In this document: one piece after another, positions 7,990-16,650 of the stretch
Layout: every line of letters starts with the position of its first letter
Position numbering within the stretch: position 1 is the first letter of the stretch
Source of the DNA: Deltaproteobacteria bacterium
GTDB lineage: Bacteria > Desulfobacterota > DSM-4660 > Desulfatiglandales > HGW-15
NCBI GenBank assembly: GCA_016930835.1
Contig: JAFGGA010000142.1
Coordinates: 1 to 49,351, forward strand
DNA length: 49,351 nt
Direction of reading: 5' to 3'
Notes under the pieces: generated by a model
Told to the model about the DNA's origin: nothing
The model's database searches: none
The model's input: the letters and a program-made list of their open reading frames with translations, nothing else
Translations under genes and position numbers: made by a program

Positions 7990-10612
7990 TTTGATGAACA
8001 GTCTTTATGGCCTCTTCCAATTTATCAGGCCTGTTGCCGCCACCCTGGGCCATATCCGGCCTACCCCCACCTTTACCTCCCACCAGATTTGACAACCGAC
8101 CAATGATGTCGCCTGCCTTATAACGGTCGATCAGGTCTTTGCTGACCGTGCAGATCAGCATCACTTTATCTTCATTCTTTGCACCCAGGACGATAATGCC
8201 GGAACCGAGTTTATCTTTGATGCGGTCCGAAAACTCGCGGAGTTCCTTCGGTGAAGGGGCGGTAACGATCCTTGCAAGAAGTGGGGTACCGTTGACCTCC
8301 TGAAGCCCGGCGAGTAGATCACCTGATTGTTTGGATAACAATTGACTCTTGAGAGACTCAATCTCCTTTTCTCTTTGTTTAAGATCCATGATGGCCTTTT
8401 CAACCCGATCCTGAATATGATCAGGGCTTGTCTTCAAGAGCGAGGCGATCTTCCTTCGCTCCGCATCCATGTTTTGGACGAATTCGAGGGCCGCTTTACC
8501 AGTGAGGGCCTCTATTCTCCTCAAATTGGCCCCCACGGCGCTCTCACTTACGATCTTGAAAAAGCCGATATCGCCGGTCCTGGCTGTATGGGTTCCTCCG
8601 CAAAGCTCCATGCTGACACCCGGGCCGACGTTCACCAACCTGACCCTTTCCCCATATCGTTCTTCAAAGATCGCCATGGCCCCAGTCTCCATGGCTTCTT
8701 CCCGCGACATCTCTTGCGTGCAGATGGGAACATTATCCCGAATATGTTGATTAATCAGGGCCTCTACCTGTAATAGCTTTTCAGGATCTGTTTGGGTGAA
8801 ATGGCTAAAATCAAATCGCAGTCTATCCGGGGAAACAAATGAACCGGCCTGCTTGACATGTTCACCCAGCAATTCCCGGAGTGCGGCATGAAGAAGATGG
8901 GTGGCTGAGTGATTCAGGGCCGTGGCCCTTCTTTTTTCTTCATCAACCTCGGCTTTCACATTCTCACCCTTCGAAAGGATACCTTCTTGGATGATTCCTT
9001 TGTGTACGATAATATCCCCGCCGAATTTTATCGTGTCTAAAACAGTCACGACAAATCCCTTGCCCGTCAACTGGCCGGAATCGCCAACTTGTCCGCCGGA
9101 TTGTCCGTAAAAAGGGGTCTCATCCAATACAATCTCCACGGGATCCCCTGTCTTGGCTGATAGGACCTCCCGATCTCCCGATACAACGGCAATCACCTTG
9201 GATTTGGATAAATAGGAATCATATCCCACGAACCTGCTCACCACCCCGTCGGCCCTCAGTTTACGGTATGCCTCGGGGATCTCATCCTCTCCGCTCCCCT
9301 TCCAGGATTCTTGAGATTGACTTTTTTGCCCGGCCATGGCTTGTTGATACCCGGCCATGTCGACCTTTAAGCCTTCATCCCTGGCCACATCCCCCACAAT
9401 ATCCACGGACAGCCCATACGTATCGTAAAGTCTAAAGGCCACTTCACCCGGAATCGTGTCTTCCCGCCGCTCCTTAAGTTTCTCCACTTCTTCTCCAAGG
9501 ATCTTGAGGCTGTAGTGAAGGGTGTCGGCGAATCGCTTCTCTTCATTGATAATCACGCCCTCGATAAAGGACCGTGATTGAATAAGTTCATTATAATCAA
9601 CCCCCATGATGTCAACGACGGCGTCGGCGATACGGTGAAAAAAGAGATCTTTCATATTCAGGGCCTGTCCGTATCGAATGGCTCGCCGAATAATTCTCCT
9701 TAAAACATATCCTCGCCCTTCATTGGAGGGCATGATCCCATCGCCGATCAGAAAAGCGGCAGCCCGGGAATGATCCGCTATCACACGAAAAGCCAGATCC
9801 TGTTTGGGATCGTCTCCATATTTTCGCTCAGCCAAATCTTCGATATGGCCAATAATGGATCGAAAAAGATCCGTATCATAATTAGAGGTCACATGCTGAA
9901 CCACAGCCGCGAGTCTCTCCAGGCCCATGCCCGTATCAATATTGGGTCTGGGAAGTGGGGTCAGGGTTCCCCGGGCGTCTCGATCGAACTGCGTGAACAC
10001 GAGATTCCAGATCTCCAGGTATCGGTCGCAATCGCATCCTGGAGCGCATTCCGGCCTGCCGCACCCGATTGACTCCCCCTGATCAATCAGGATCTCGGAG
10101 CAGGGGCCGCAGGGGCCGGTATCACCCATGGCCCAAAAATTATCCTTTTCCCCCAATCGAACGATCTTTTCCGCGGGCATGCCGATCTCTTTTTGCCAGA
10201 TATGATAGGCTTCATCGTCATTCTTATACACCGACACATAGAGACGATCCGCATCCAGCTTATATCCGTTCAACAAAAGTTCCCAGGCCCAGGATATGGC
10301 CTCCACCTTAAAATAATCCCCAAAAGAAAAATTCCCCAGCATTTCAAAGAATGTGTGATGTCTAGCTGTATGCCCGACATTTTCCAGATCATTGTGTTTT
10401 CCTCCGGCTCGCACACATTTTTGGGACGTAGCGGCCCGGGTATACCGTCGCTGTTCGTTGCCTAAAAAAAGACCCTTGAACTGAACCATCCCGGCATTGG
10501 TAAAAAGCAACGTGGGATCATTGTGCGGGACCAGTGACGAACTCGCCACAATTTCATGATCGTGATTCTTAAAAAAATTCAAAAAAGTTTCTCGAATAAC
10601 CCTGTAATCCAT
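7970..10612 (-). CDS. alaS: Alanyl-tRNA synthetase
   Basis: Charges tRNA-Ala and edits mischarged Ser and Gly. The 880 residues are full length. The class II catalytic domain begins at residue 1, followed by a short Cys-rich insert (CGRPEC..GCDCD). The editing domain carries the zinc site H568-S-A-T-H572 and C671-G-G-T-H675. The C-terminal C-Ala domain ends with the Gly-rich GGKGGGRPDMAQGGG. The ATG is only 3 bp past the recA stop, so the two are translated from one mRNA. Its end overlaps bamD on the other strand. Confidence 0.98.
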   Translation of the reverse strand: MDYRVIRETFLNFFKNHDHEIVASSSLVPHNDPTLLFTNAGMVQFKGLFLGNEQRRYTRAATSQKCVRAGGKHNDLENVGHTARHHTFFEMLGNFSFGDYFKVEAISWAWELLLNGYKLDADRLYVSVYKNDDEAYHIWQKEIGMPAEKIVRLGEKDNFWAMGDTGPCGPCSEILIDQGESIGCGRPECAPGCDCDRYLEIWNLVFTQFDRDARGTLTPLPRPNIDTGMGLERLAAVVQHVTSNYDTDLFRSIIGHIEDLAERKYGDDPKQDLAFRVIADHSRAAAFLIGDGIMPSNEGRGYVLRRIIRRAIRYGQALNMKDLFFHRIADAVVDIMGVDYNELIQSRSFIEGVIINEEKRFADTLHYSLKILGEEVEKLKERREDTIPGEVAFRLYDTYGLSVDIVGDVARDEGLKVDMAGYQQAMAGQKSQSQESWKGSGEDEIPEAYRKLRADGVVSRFVGYDSYLSKSKVIAVVSGDREVLSAKTGDPVEIVLDETPFYGQSGGQVGDSGQLTGKGFVVTVLDTIKFGGDIIVHKGIIQEGILSKGENVKAEVDEEKRRATALNHSATHLLHAALRELLGEHVKQAGSFVSPDRLRFDFSHFTQTDPEKLLQVEALINQHIRDNVPICTQEMSREEAMETGAMAIFEERYGERVRLVNVGPGVSMELCGGTHTARTGDIGFFKIVSESAVGANLRRIEALTGKAALEFVQNMDAERRKIASLLKTSPDHIQDRVEKAIMDLKQREKEIESLKSQLLSKQSGDLLAGLQEVNGTPLLARIVTAPSPKELREFSDRIKDKLGSGIIVLGAKNEDKVMLICTVSKDLIDRYKAGDIIGRLSNLVGGKGGGRPDMAQGGGNRPDKLEEAIKTVHQIIQDLP

Positions 10613-10615
10613 CCA

Positions 10616-11659
10616 TCAACCTTTCGCTTCTGTTTTTTCCATCTCCTCGGCCGCTTTAACGATCTTCTTCAGCCCGGTCTTTTCCCTTACCAAATCAGCA
10701 ATACGATCCCGAATATCGATGTTCTCGGCCAGGAATTTTTTCACATTTTCGCGCCCCTGACCGATCCGTTCACCGTCAAAGGAATACCATGCACCACTCT
10801 TTTCCACCACATCCAGGGTCGCGGCCAGATCAAGGATATCCCCTTCTTTTGAAATCCCTAGTCCATAAATAATATCAAACTCGGCCTCCTTAAAAGGCGG
10901 GGCGATCTTATTTTTCACGACTTTGACCTTTGTTCTGTTGCCCACCACATCGGCACCGTCTTTAATAGCCCCGATACGGCGGATATCCAAACGCTGGGAG
11001 GCATAAAACTTCAATGCGTTGCCGCCCGTGGTGGTTTCAGGACTCCCGAACATAACGCCGATCTTCATCCGGATTTGATTGATAAACACGACGCAGGTCA
11101 TGGATTTGCTGATGGTGGCGGTCAGCTTTCGCAGTGCCTGTGACATAAGTCTTGCCTGAAGACCCATATGCTGGTCACCCATATCCCCTTCAATCTCCGC
11201 GCGCGGGACGAGAGCGGCAACCGAATCAATGATCAATAAATCGATCGCCCCACTACGAACCAGGATCTCAGCTATATCCAGGCCCTGTTCTCCCGTATCG
11301 GGCTGGGACACAAGTAGATTGTCCACATCCACACCCAACTTCCTGGCATATCCGATGTCAAGGGCGTGCTCGGCATCGATAAAGGCGACCATACCCCCTT
11401 TGGCTTGGGCCTCCGCGGCTACATGCAGGGCCAATGTGGTCTTACCCGAAGATTCAGGCCCATATATCTCCACCACCCGCCCACGGGGTACGCCTCCTAC
11501 GCCGAGGGCTATATCCAGGGCCAATGAGCCCGTCGAGATGGCCGGGATATCCATGATTTTATCATCGCCCATCTTCATAATGGAGCCCCGGCCGAATTGT
11601 TTTTCTATCTGTGAAATAGCCTGCTCGATTACCCTGCCTTTTTCGGATTTTTCCAGCAT
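10616..11659 (-). CDS. recA: Recombinase RecA
   Basis: DNA-strand exchange and SOS coprotease; 347 residues, standard. Walker A is GPESSGKT at 67-74. Loop L1 ([24 protein letters not shown]) and the [22 protein letters not shown] segment are intact. AGGGGG stands 7 bases before the ATG. Lies between thpR (67 bp upstream) and alaS (3 bp downstream). I see no obvious LexA box in the 67 bp before it, which suggests it is read from the upstream operon promoter or from an unrecognised operator. No recX is present. Confidence 0.98.
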   Translation of the reverse strand: MLEKSEKGRVIEQAISQIEKQFGRGSIMKMGDDKIMDIPAISTGSLALDIALGVGGVPRGRVVEIYGPESSGKTTLALHVAAEAQAKGGMVAFIDAEHALDIGYARKLGVDVDNLLVSQPDTGEQGLDIAEILVRSGAIDLLIIDSVAALVPRAEIEGDMGDQHMGLQARLMSQALRKLTATISKSMTCVVFINQIRMKIGVMFGSPETTTGGNALKFYASQRLDIRRIGAIKDGADVVGNRTKVKVVKNKIAPPFKEAEFDIIYGLGISKEGDILDLAATLDVVEKSGAWYSFDGERIGQGRENVKKFLAENIDIRDRIADLVREKTGLKKIVKAAEEMEKTEAKG

Positions 11660-11726
11660 CGCATTCCCCCTATCTAATTTTTCTGTTAATATTCAATCAT
11701 TACCGAGTGCCCATCTATGAATCCCT

Positions 11727-12338
11727 TCAATCCCCTCCCGCATGAGGTGGGGGAATAAATGGATAGGTACCACCACCTAACAAAGGCCACGACCCCAATT
11801 TGGTATAAACAGCCCCACCAGGCTTGATATCGCTCTTAAAAAAAATAAGTTCCCGAAAGGAATATTCCGAGCTGGACAGATCCTTATACGTCCCAATCAA
11901 ATTGTCAAGCAGTGAATCCGCGGGCCCGGGATTTTTAAACCGCCCTAATGTTAGATGGGGTTTAAATGGCCTTTTCTCCTCTTTAATACCAACGGGTCTT
12001 AGGTGTTTTTGTAAGGCCTTTTGAAAAAAAGGCATCTTGCTCGTATCTCCGTCAAGACCCGCCCATATCACCCTGGGTCTCCTGGTGTTGGGGAACGCCC
12101 CCAGACCTTTTAAAAACACATGAAAAGGCGCATAGCGAAGACACACTTTTTCAATGGTCTGACTCATAAAAGGGATCTCTTTTTCATGGATATTCCCCAT
12201 GAAGACAATCGTCAGGTGGATATTTTCCACATTCACCCACCGGACATTCAGATCCGATTGTCGGAGATCTTTCGAGACCCTGTTGATAATATTCTTAATC
12301 TCTGGTGGCAATTCAAAGGCCAGGAAGGAACGGATCAT
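11727..12338 (-). CDS. thpR: RNA 2',3'-cyclic phosphodiesterase (2H family)
   Basis: Opens 2',3'-cyclic phosphate ends of RNA (formerly LigT). Both catalytic HxT motifs are present: H41-L-T43 and H128-L-T130. The N-terminus (MIRSFLAFELP) is the family start, and AGAAGG lies upstream. It begins inside the end of cinA (26 bp overlap). The last 15 or so residues (GTYPFIPPPHAGGD) are encoded by a dispersed CCCTCCC/GTGGGGG hairpin repeat at 11731-11755, so the true ancestral C-terminus was probably shorter or different. Confidence 0.9.
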   Translation of the reverse strand: MIRSFLAFELPPEIKNIINRVSKDLRQSDLNVRWVNVENIHLTIVFMGNIHEKEIPFMSQTIEKVCLRYAPFHVFLKGLGAFPNTRRPRVIWAGLDGDTSKMPFFQKALQKHLRPVGIKEEKRPFKPHLTLGRFKNPGPADSLLDNLIGTYKDLSSSEYSFRELIFFKSDIKPGGAVYTKLGSWPLLGGGTYPFIPPPHAGGD

Positions 12339-13062
12339 TATTTAGATACCTTCTAACCCAATCTAAGGCCATCTCCGAGCTTTCCACCTTGATCTGCTCT
12401 CGGGAACCTTGAAAATGATATTTACGCGCATAGATGAAATCCTCCGTAACCATACCGACACACACGGTACCAACGGGCTTTTCATCACTCCCTCCGTCCG
12501 GTCCCGCAATGCCGGTGACGGACAGGGCCATCCGCGATTGAAATTGTCTTTGAACACCTTGAGCCATTTCCCGGGCGGTTTGGTCACTGACGGCCCCATA
12601 TTGTTGTAAGGTCTTTTCGGATACGCCAAGGAGATTTTTTTTGACCTCGTTACTATAGGCAATCACACCACCGAGAAAATAACCTGAACTGCCGGGGATA
12701 TTCGTAAGCCGATTGCCGATAAGCCCGCCGGTACACGATTCTGCTACAGCCAGGGTCAACCCTTTATGATTCAGCATTTCGCCAACAGTACTCTCAAGGG
12801 TCTCTTGATCAACGGCAATAATATAAGCGCCGATCTCATCCCAAATCGCTCTTTCGGCCTTTTCCAGCGCATCTGCCCTTACCCGTTCATCAATCGGAGA
12901 AACGTTTACGGCAATGTGCTGTTCTGGATGACTGGAATAAACCTTCCATTGAATATCAACATGTCGTCCGAAAAGGGCTTGAAAGGCACGGGTAATATTC
13001 CGCTCCGATAACCCGTAACATTTATATATGCGTGACATTCTTTTATGATCTGGAAATTTCAT
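12313..13062 (-). CDS. CinA-family protein lacking the N-terminal MoCF domain (NMN amidohydrolase-type)
   Basis: The C-terminal PncC/CinA domain (about 88-249) has AESCTGG at 107-113, then NIPGSSGYFLGGVIAYSNEVK and GIAGPDGG. This is the domain that deamidates nicotinamide mononucleotide in studied CinA/PncC proteins. Residues 8-85 match the CinA middle (KH-like) domain, including YGLSERNI. The usual N-terminal 170-residue molybdopterin-like domain is missing. The ATG overlaps the pgpA stop (ATGA), so there is no room for it. The start therefore looks genuine rather than a sequencing truncation. Confidence 0.85.
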   Translation of the reverse strand: MKFPDHKRMSRIYKCYGLSERNITRAFQALFGRHVDIQWKVYSSHPEQHIAVNVSPIDERVRADALEKAERAIWDEIGAYIIAVDQETLESTVGEMLNHKGLTLAVAESCTGGLIGNRLTNIPGSSGYFLGGVIAYSNEVKKNLLGVSEKTLQQYGAVSDQTAREMAQGVQRQFQSRMALSVTGIAGPDGGSDEKPVGTVCVGMVTEDFIYARKYHFQGSREQIKVESSEMALDWVRRYLNNDPFLPGL

Positions 13063-13574
13063 AAAATAAATGCATTAATCAAACGGATGACCACATTGGC
13101 ATATACACCCGCCAGGACATCATCCAATACGATTCCCCATCCGCCATGTATCTTTTGGTCGATTAGCCGGATGGGATAGGGTTTAAATATGTCAAAAAAA
13201 CGAAACAGAAAAAATGCCAAAGTAATATTCAACCATGAAAGCGGCAAGAGAAAGAGGGTTACCAAAAGACCGGCAGCCTCGTCAATAACCACCGCTCCCG
13301 GGTCATCCTGCCCCAGCAACCTGCTGCAGACATCGGCCGTCCAGATTGCCAGCAGTATGAATGCGATGATAAAAATGCCCTCATAGGGTGATTCCAGTAC
13401 ATGTAATACCAACAAAAGGGGTAAGGCCGTTAATGTGCCGATCGTACCCGGGAATTTTGGTACCATACCCGAACCGAACCACGATGCTAAGAGAAGGGCT
13501 ATTTTATGGGGGATCACTGCCTTTATAAAGGTCTCCGAAAACGTCCACTGCTGGGATTTCGAGTTGTTATTCAC
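13059..13574 (-). CDS. pgpA: Phosphatidylglycerophosphatase A
   Basis: Integral-membrane enzyme that dephosphorylates phosphatidylglycerol-phosphate. 171 residues, normal size. Conserved acidic motifs are present: DDPGAVVIDEAAG (D91-G102), RFFDIFKPYP (125-134) and GGWGIVLDDVLAG (144-156). Three or four hydrophobic segments alternate with them. The start overlaps larC by 8 bp and the end overlaps cinA by 4 bp, so translation is coupled along the operon. Confidence 0.93.
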   Translation of the reverse strand: MNNNSKSQQWTFSETFIKAVIPHKIALLLASWFGSGMVPKFPGTIGTLTALPLLLVLHVLESPYEGIFIIAFILLAIWTADVCSRLLGQDDPGAVVIDEAAGLLVTLFLLPLSWLNITLAFFLFRFFDIFKPYPIRLIDQKIHGGWGIVLDDVLAGVYANVVIRLINAFIL

Positions 13575-14760
13575 TTGATGATTCCTTTATGGCTTCGCCC
13601 TTTTTATTGGATAAGACCCAATCGTATATGCGTTTGAGAGGCATATCGTTCATTTGAGCGATTTCCCGGCATGCCTCATACTCCGGCATGAGCAAGGTCG
13701 TCCCATCCTGGTGAATGATTTGCTTCGCACCGATTTTCCCCCATGGACTGTCGATCTGTGTGATGGAACGTTGCAGTATGGCCCTCTGAACATAATCAAA
13801 GCGAATCCCCAGTGTAGTGCTTTCTCTGAAGAAAATTTTCATCAAAGCATCCTTGTCCTTGGGGTTCCCTATAACCTCGACATGGACACCCGGTCTGTTT
13901 TTTTTCATCTGGATCGGATAAAAAACAACGTCCAATGCACCGGCCTCAAACAATTGTTCCATCATGAAACCCAACCATTCCGGGTTCATATCATCCAGAT
14001 TGGCCTCCAGCACGACAATGGCCTCTACCTGGTCTTTGGCATGTTCCCTTCCTACAAGGATCCTGAAAAGGTTGGGCCGGTCTGATAACTCTCGACTTCC
14101 AACGCCATAACCCACCGTGTCCACCATCATTGGAGGCATGACCCCGAACGCGCTTGCGAGCTTTCGAATAAGGGCCGCCCCTGTGGGGGTCACCAATTCA
14201 TGGGAAAGCCCGGATTGGTAAATGGGAATACCTTTTAACAGGGCGATGGTGGCCGGCGCGGGAACGGGGATCCGTCCATGTTGGGTCTCTACAAATCCGG
14301 ACCCGACAGGCAATGGAGAAGCCATGAGTGAAGTGATCTGCAAGAATTCAATCCCGAAAACCACCCCCACTATATCAATAATGGAGTCCACCGCACCCAC
14401 TTCGTGAAAATGGATTTCATTAACAGGCCTGCCGTGGATCTTTGCCTCTTCAATGGCAATGGATTCAAAAATCTGGATACTCGTTTCTTTCACCTGTGTA
14501 CTTAAAGCACCCTTTTGGATGATGGCTTTGATATCATCCAGGCCACGATGCGGATGTGTGGTTCCCGTTGAATAAACCAGAAACCGAGTGCCCATAAGCC
14601 CATTTCTTTTTTCCTTATTAGCGTTTAAGGTATAGCCGGTCAAAGGAAGGGTTCCAATAGCTTGGCTCAAGTCCTTAAATGGAAGGCCGGCATCCAACAA
14701 TGCCCCCAGAAACATGTCACCGCTAATGCCTGAGAAACAATCAAGATATGCTGTTTTCAT
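13567..14760 (-). CDS. larC: Nickel pincer cofactor biosynthesis protein LarC
   Basis: Inserts nickel into the pyridinium dithiocarboxylate mononucleotide precursor to give the nickel-pincer cofactor of lactate racemase and related LarA-type enzymes. Unfused LarC N-terminus (AYLDCFSGISGDMFLGALLD) plus the His-rich HGRPVNEIHFHEVGAVDSI segment, and a C-terminal domain (LEANLDDMNPEW). The two halves form one 397-residue frame, with no programmed frameshift as seen in Lactobacillus. It heads the operon larC-pgpA-cinA-thpR-recA-alaS. No larA, larB or larE is in the window. Confidence 0.93.
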   Translation of the reverse strand: MKTAYLDCFSGISGDMFLGALLDAGLPFKDLSQAIGTLPLTGYTLNANKEKRNGLMGTRFLVYSTGTTHPHRGLDDIKAIIQKGALSTQVKETSIQIFESIAIEEAKIHGRPVNEIHFHEVGAVDSIIDIVGVVFGIEFLQITSLMASPLPVGSGFVETQHGRIPVPAPATIALLKGIPIYQSGLSHELVTPTGAALIRKLASAFGVMPPMMVDTVGYGVGSRELSDRPNLFRILVGREHAKDQVEAIVVLEANLDDMNPEWLGFMMEQLFEAGALDVVFYPIQMKKNRPGVHVEVIGNPKDKDALMKIFFRESTTLGIRFDYVQRAILQRSITQIDSPWGKIGAKQIIHQDGTTLLMPEYEACREIAQMNDMPLKRIYDWVLSNKKGEAIKESSSE

Positions 14761-14794
14761 GTGATCAATGACCTGAAAAAGATAGGATGAGTCC

Positions 14795-14823
14795 TATTTA
14801 TCAGCACCCGATGGAGATGTCAA
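14795..14823 (-). promoter_or_regulatory. putative promoter of the larC-recA-alaS operon
   Basis: On the minus strand a perfect TTGACA (14818-14823) is followed after 17 bases by TAAATA (14795-14800), with TG just before it (TGATAAAT). The predicted start lies about 30 bases before the larC ATG. The -10 match is only partial. Confidence 0.4.
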
Positions 14824-15079
14824 TAATATGTCCTAATAAAATATTAAAAGAATAATAAAAATGTAATGATAATACCTTAAAAAATACTCTTGGTGTTTCC
14901 ATACGATGAAGCTCCCCACCGCGATCAGTGGGAAGATGGTATGATGCTATCCTTCACCTTACCATCCTGTTAAGCCGTATATAGTCGCGCGCAAAGGTTG
15001 CTCATCCCTGCGGGAAGACGCAGGGTGCTCAAGCCAAGGCGAATAAACAGGTTGTTTTTGAAAGGGCAAAAGAAGTGAA
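14824..15079. other. intergenic region with two hairpins, no gene seen
   Basis: A+T-rich on the left. It contains a CCCAC...GTGGG hairpin near 14917-14932 and a perfect 7-bp stem CCCTGCG/CGCAGGG at 15006-15025 around a 6-base loop. No open frame resembles a protein. The hairpins may be structured leader, terminator or repeat debris. Confidence 0.4.
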
Positions 15080-15346
15080 TTATGATGATCCTGAAACTAA
15101 ACCCTTAATACCGCTGTGAGCGGGCTTAAGATCAAGTCTTTTGGCAATATTATAGATTTTGGTTGCCATTTTTATGACTTGACGTTTCTCCCAACAACTC
15201 TGACAGATACCGCCTGTAATCTGGGAATGGGCGGGGTCATCTTGAATGCGACAATTAAAACGAAACTCACAATTAGAACATTCATGCTTTTTTCCTCCTT
15301 CGGTGCACCCAAACATCTTTTCGCAGACAATACAATAGCGTTTCAT
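15080..15346 (-). CDS. Small Cys-rich (zinc-ribbon-like) protein
   Basis: About 88 residues from the ATG at 15346; an in-frame TTG at 15385 would add 13. The sequence has three paired-cysteine knuckles, CIVCEKMFGC, CSNCEFRFNC and GICQSCWE, pointing to zinc or iron-sulfur binding. The C-terminal third is basic and helical (EKRQVIKMATKIYNIAKRL). No enzyme motif. It is transcribed away from the FNR-type site at 15467. Role unknown; redox sensing or nucleic acid binding are both possible. Confidence 0.6.
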   Translation of the reverse strand: MKRYCIVCEKMFGCTEGGKKHECSNCEFRFNCRIQDDPAHSQITGGICQSCWEKRQVIKMATKIYNIAKRLDLKPAHSGIKGLVSGSS

Positions 15347-15466
15347 TGGGAGTTGTGACCTTATCAATGAATTTGCTTGATCCAACCTTTATATCGGCAT
15401 CATTGAAAAATAACTTAAAGGATAAGAGGCGCCAGATCACAGGGTGTTGCATACAAAACACCCCAA

Positions 15467-15508
15467 TTGACTTAGATCAAAGACATTTACAAATCCATTG
15501 GCTATACT
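15467..15508 (+). promoter_or_regulatory. FNR/CRP-family class II promoter
   Basis: TTGACTTAGATCAA at 15467-15480 matches the FNR half-sites TTGAT-N4-ATCAA with one mismatch. TATACT at 15503-15508 places transcription start near 15515, which puts the box centre at -41.5, the classic class II activator position. Reading direction is toward the HD-domain/ferredoxin genes at 15725. The regulator itself is not in the window. Confidence 0.5.
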
Positions 15509-15545
15509 TAATTTATAAAGAGTATCGAAATAGAACAAACATAAA

Positions 15546-15631
15546 ATCCCTGGATTCCGGATCAAGTCCGGAATGACGAAGCGCTTTTTCCCGTGTCCGT
15601 CACCCCGGCTAAAGCCGGGGTCCAGAGAATA
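15546..15631. repeat. partial dispersed palindromic repeats in the leader of the HD gene
   Basis: Two neighbouring palindromes, CTGGATTCCGG...CCGGAATGACG (about 15549-15580) and CACCCCGGC...GCCGGGGTCCAG (about 15600-15624). Both halves occur in the larger composite element at 17425, 28783 and 42355, so this is a relative or a rearranged piece of that family. Confidence 0.7.
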
Positions 15632-15724
15632 TGAATTCACAGGCAAACATGATATCTATTCAATAATAAGATTGTTAATAATATCATAAGATCCTGTGTT
15701 ATAAAAACCAAATGGAGGAACGCC

Positions 15725-16459
15725 ATGAAATGCCCCGGACAAGATAGTAGATACTGGAAGGCCGATGCCGTAATGGATGTAAAATGTCCAAAATGCGGAC
15801 ATGAGGTGGAATTTTTTAAGGACGATACCACCCGGCGATGCAAACACTGCGGGCATAAATTTCTTAATCCGGGCATGGATTTCGGGTGTGCATCTTATTG
15901 TAAGTTTGCTGGCCAGTGTATCGGCAACTTGCCGCCCGAACTCATAGCCCAAAAAGAAAACCTATTGAAGGATCGAGTGGCCATTGAGATGAAACGTTAC
16001 TTCAAAACCGATTTCAAACGAATCGGGCATGCCTCGCGCGTCGCGCGTTACGCCGAACAGATCGGCCGAGAAGAACAGGGCAACCTGGCCATTATCCTTA
16101 TTGCCGCCTATTTGCATGATATCGGTATTAAGGAGGCGGAACGAAAACACCAAAGTACGGCCGCGAGGTTTCAGGAACAAGAAGGACCCCCAATAGCCAG
16201 GGAGATCTTGACCCAGCTTGGGGCAAAGGAGGAGATCATAACGGAGGTGATGGATATTATCGGTCACCATCATCATCCCGGGCCGTCGGAAAGTATCGAC
16301 TTTAAATGCGTCTATGACGCGGATCTGCTCGTGAACCTGGAGGAAAAAAAACGCGAAGAACCTATGGACTTGACGAAATGGGCGGAGGTGGCAAGGAAAT
16401 CATTTTTGACAAAAAGCGGTAAGGCCCTGGCGGAAAAAAAATTATTGGCATCTGAATAA
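15725..16459 (+). CDS. HD-domain phosphohydrolase with N-terminal zinc ribbon
   Basis: Residues 21-42 form a CxxC...CxxC zinc ribbon, followed by a second Cys set (C55, C59, C65). The HD domain has H102 (GHASRVARYA), H131-D132 (AAYLHDIG), a histidine run H181-H184 (IIGHHHHP) and D198/D200 (YDADLL), a complete metal site. GGAGG lies 6 bases before the ATG. It forms a pair with the ferredoxin-like gene at 16651, 190 bp away across a repeat. A metal-dependent phosphohydrolase is clear; the nucleotide substrate is not. Confidence 0.82.
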   Translation: MKCPGQDSRYWKADAVMDVKCPKCGHEVEFFKDDTTRRCKHCGHKFLNPGMDFGCASYCKFAGQCIGNLPPELIAQKENLLKDRVAIEMKRYFKTDFKRIGHASRVARYAEQIGREEQGNLAIILIAAYLHDIGIKEAERKHQSTAARFQEQEGPPIAREILTQLGAKEEIITEVMDIIGHHHHPGPSESIDFKCVYDADLLVNLEEKKREEPMDLTKWAEVARKSFLTKSGKALAEKKLLASE

Positions 16460-16496
16460 TCCTGATAAATCCAGATAAACCGAAAATCATCCAAAA

Positions 16497-16632
16497 CTCT
16501 CCCCTACCTTCGTGGGAGAGGACCGTATGATGGAAGATTCTATTCAACTTGGAAATATCCCCCCTCCCCTCATGGGAACGGATCGTACCCCTTTTCCCCT
16601 CCCCTCGCGGGATGGGACTAAGGGGAGGGGGA
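16497..16632. repeat. short hairpin repeats (CCCTCCC/GGGAGGG family)
   Basis: Three back-to-back hairpins: CTCTCCC...GGGAGAG at about 16498-16519, CCCTCCCC...ATGGGAA at 16561-16578, and CCCCTCCCCTCGCGGGA...GGGGAGGGG near 16598-16630. The same kind of hairpin recurs at 11731, 27531 and 38440-38632. It opens a spurious reading frame in front of the ferredoxin gene. Confidence 0.65.
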
Positions 16633-16650
16633 ATGAAAAAGGAGTTACCC

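Noticed and set aside
16549-16650. Upstream extension of the ferredoxin-like frame
   Set aside because: Encoded by hairpin repeats (PLPSWERIVPLFPSPRG); the ATG at 16651 has a good ribosome-binding site.
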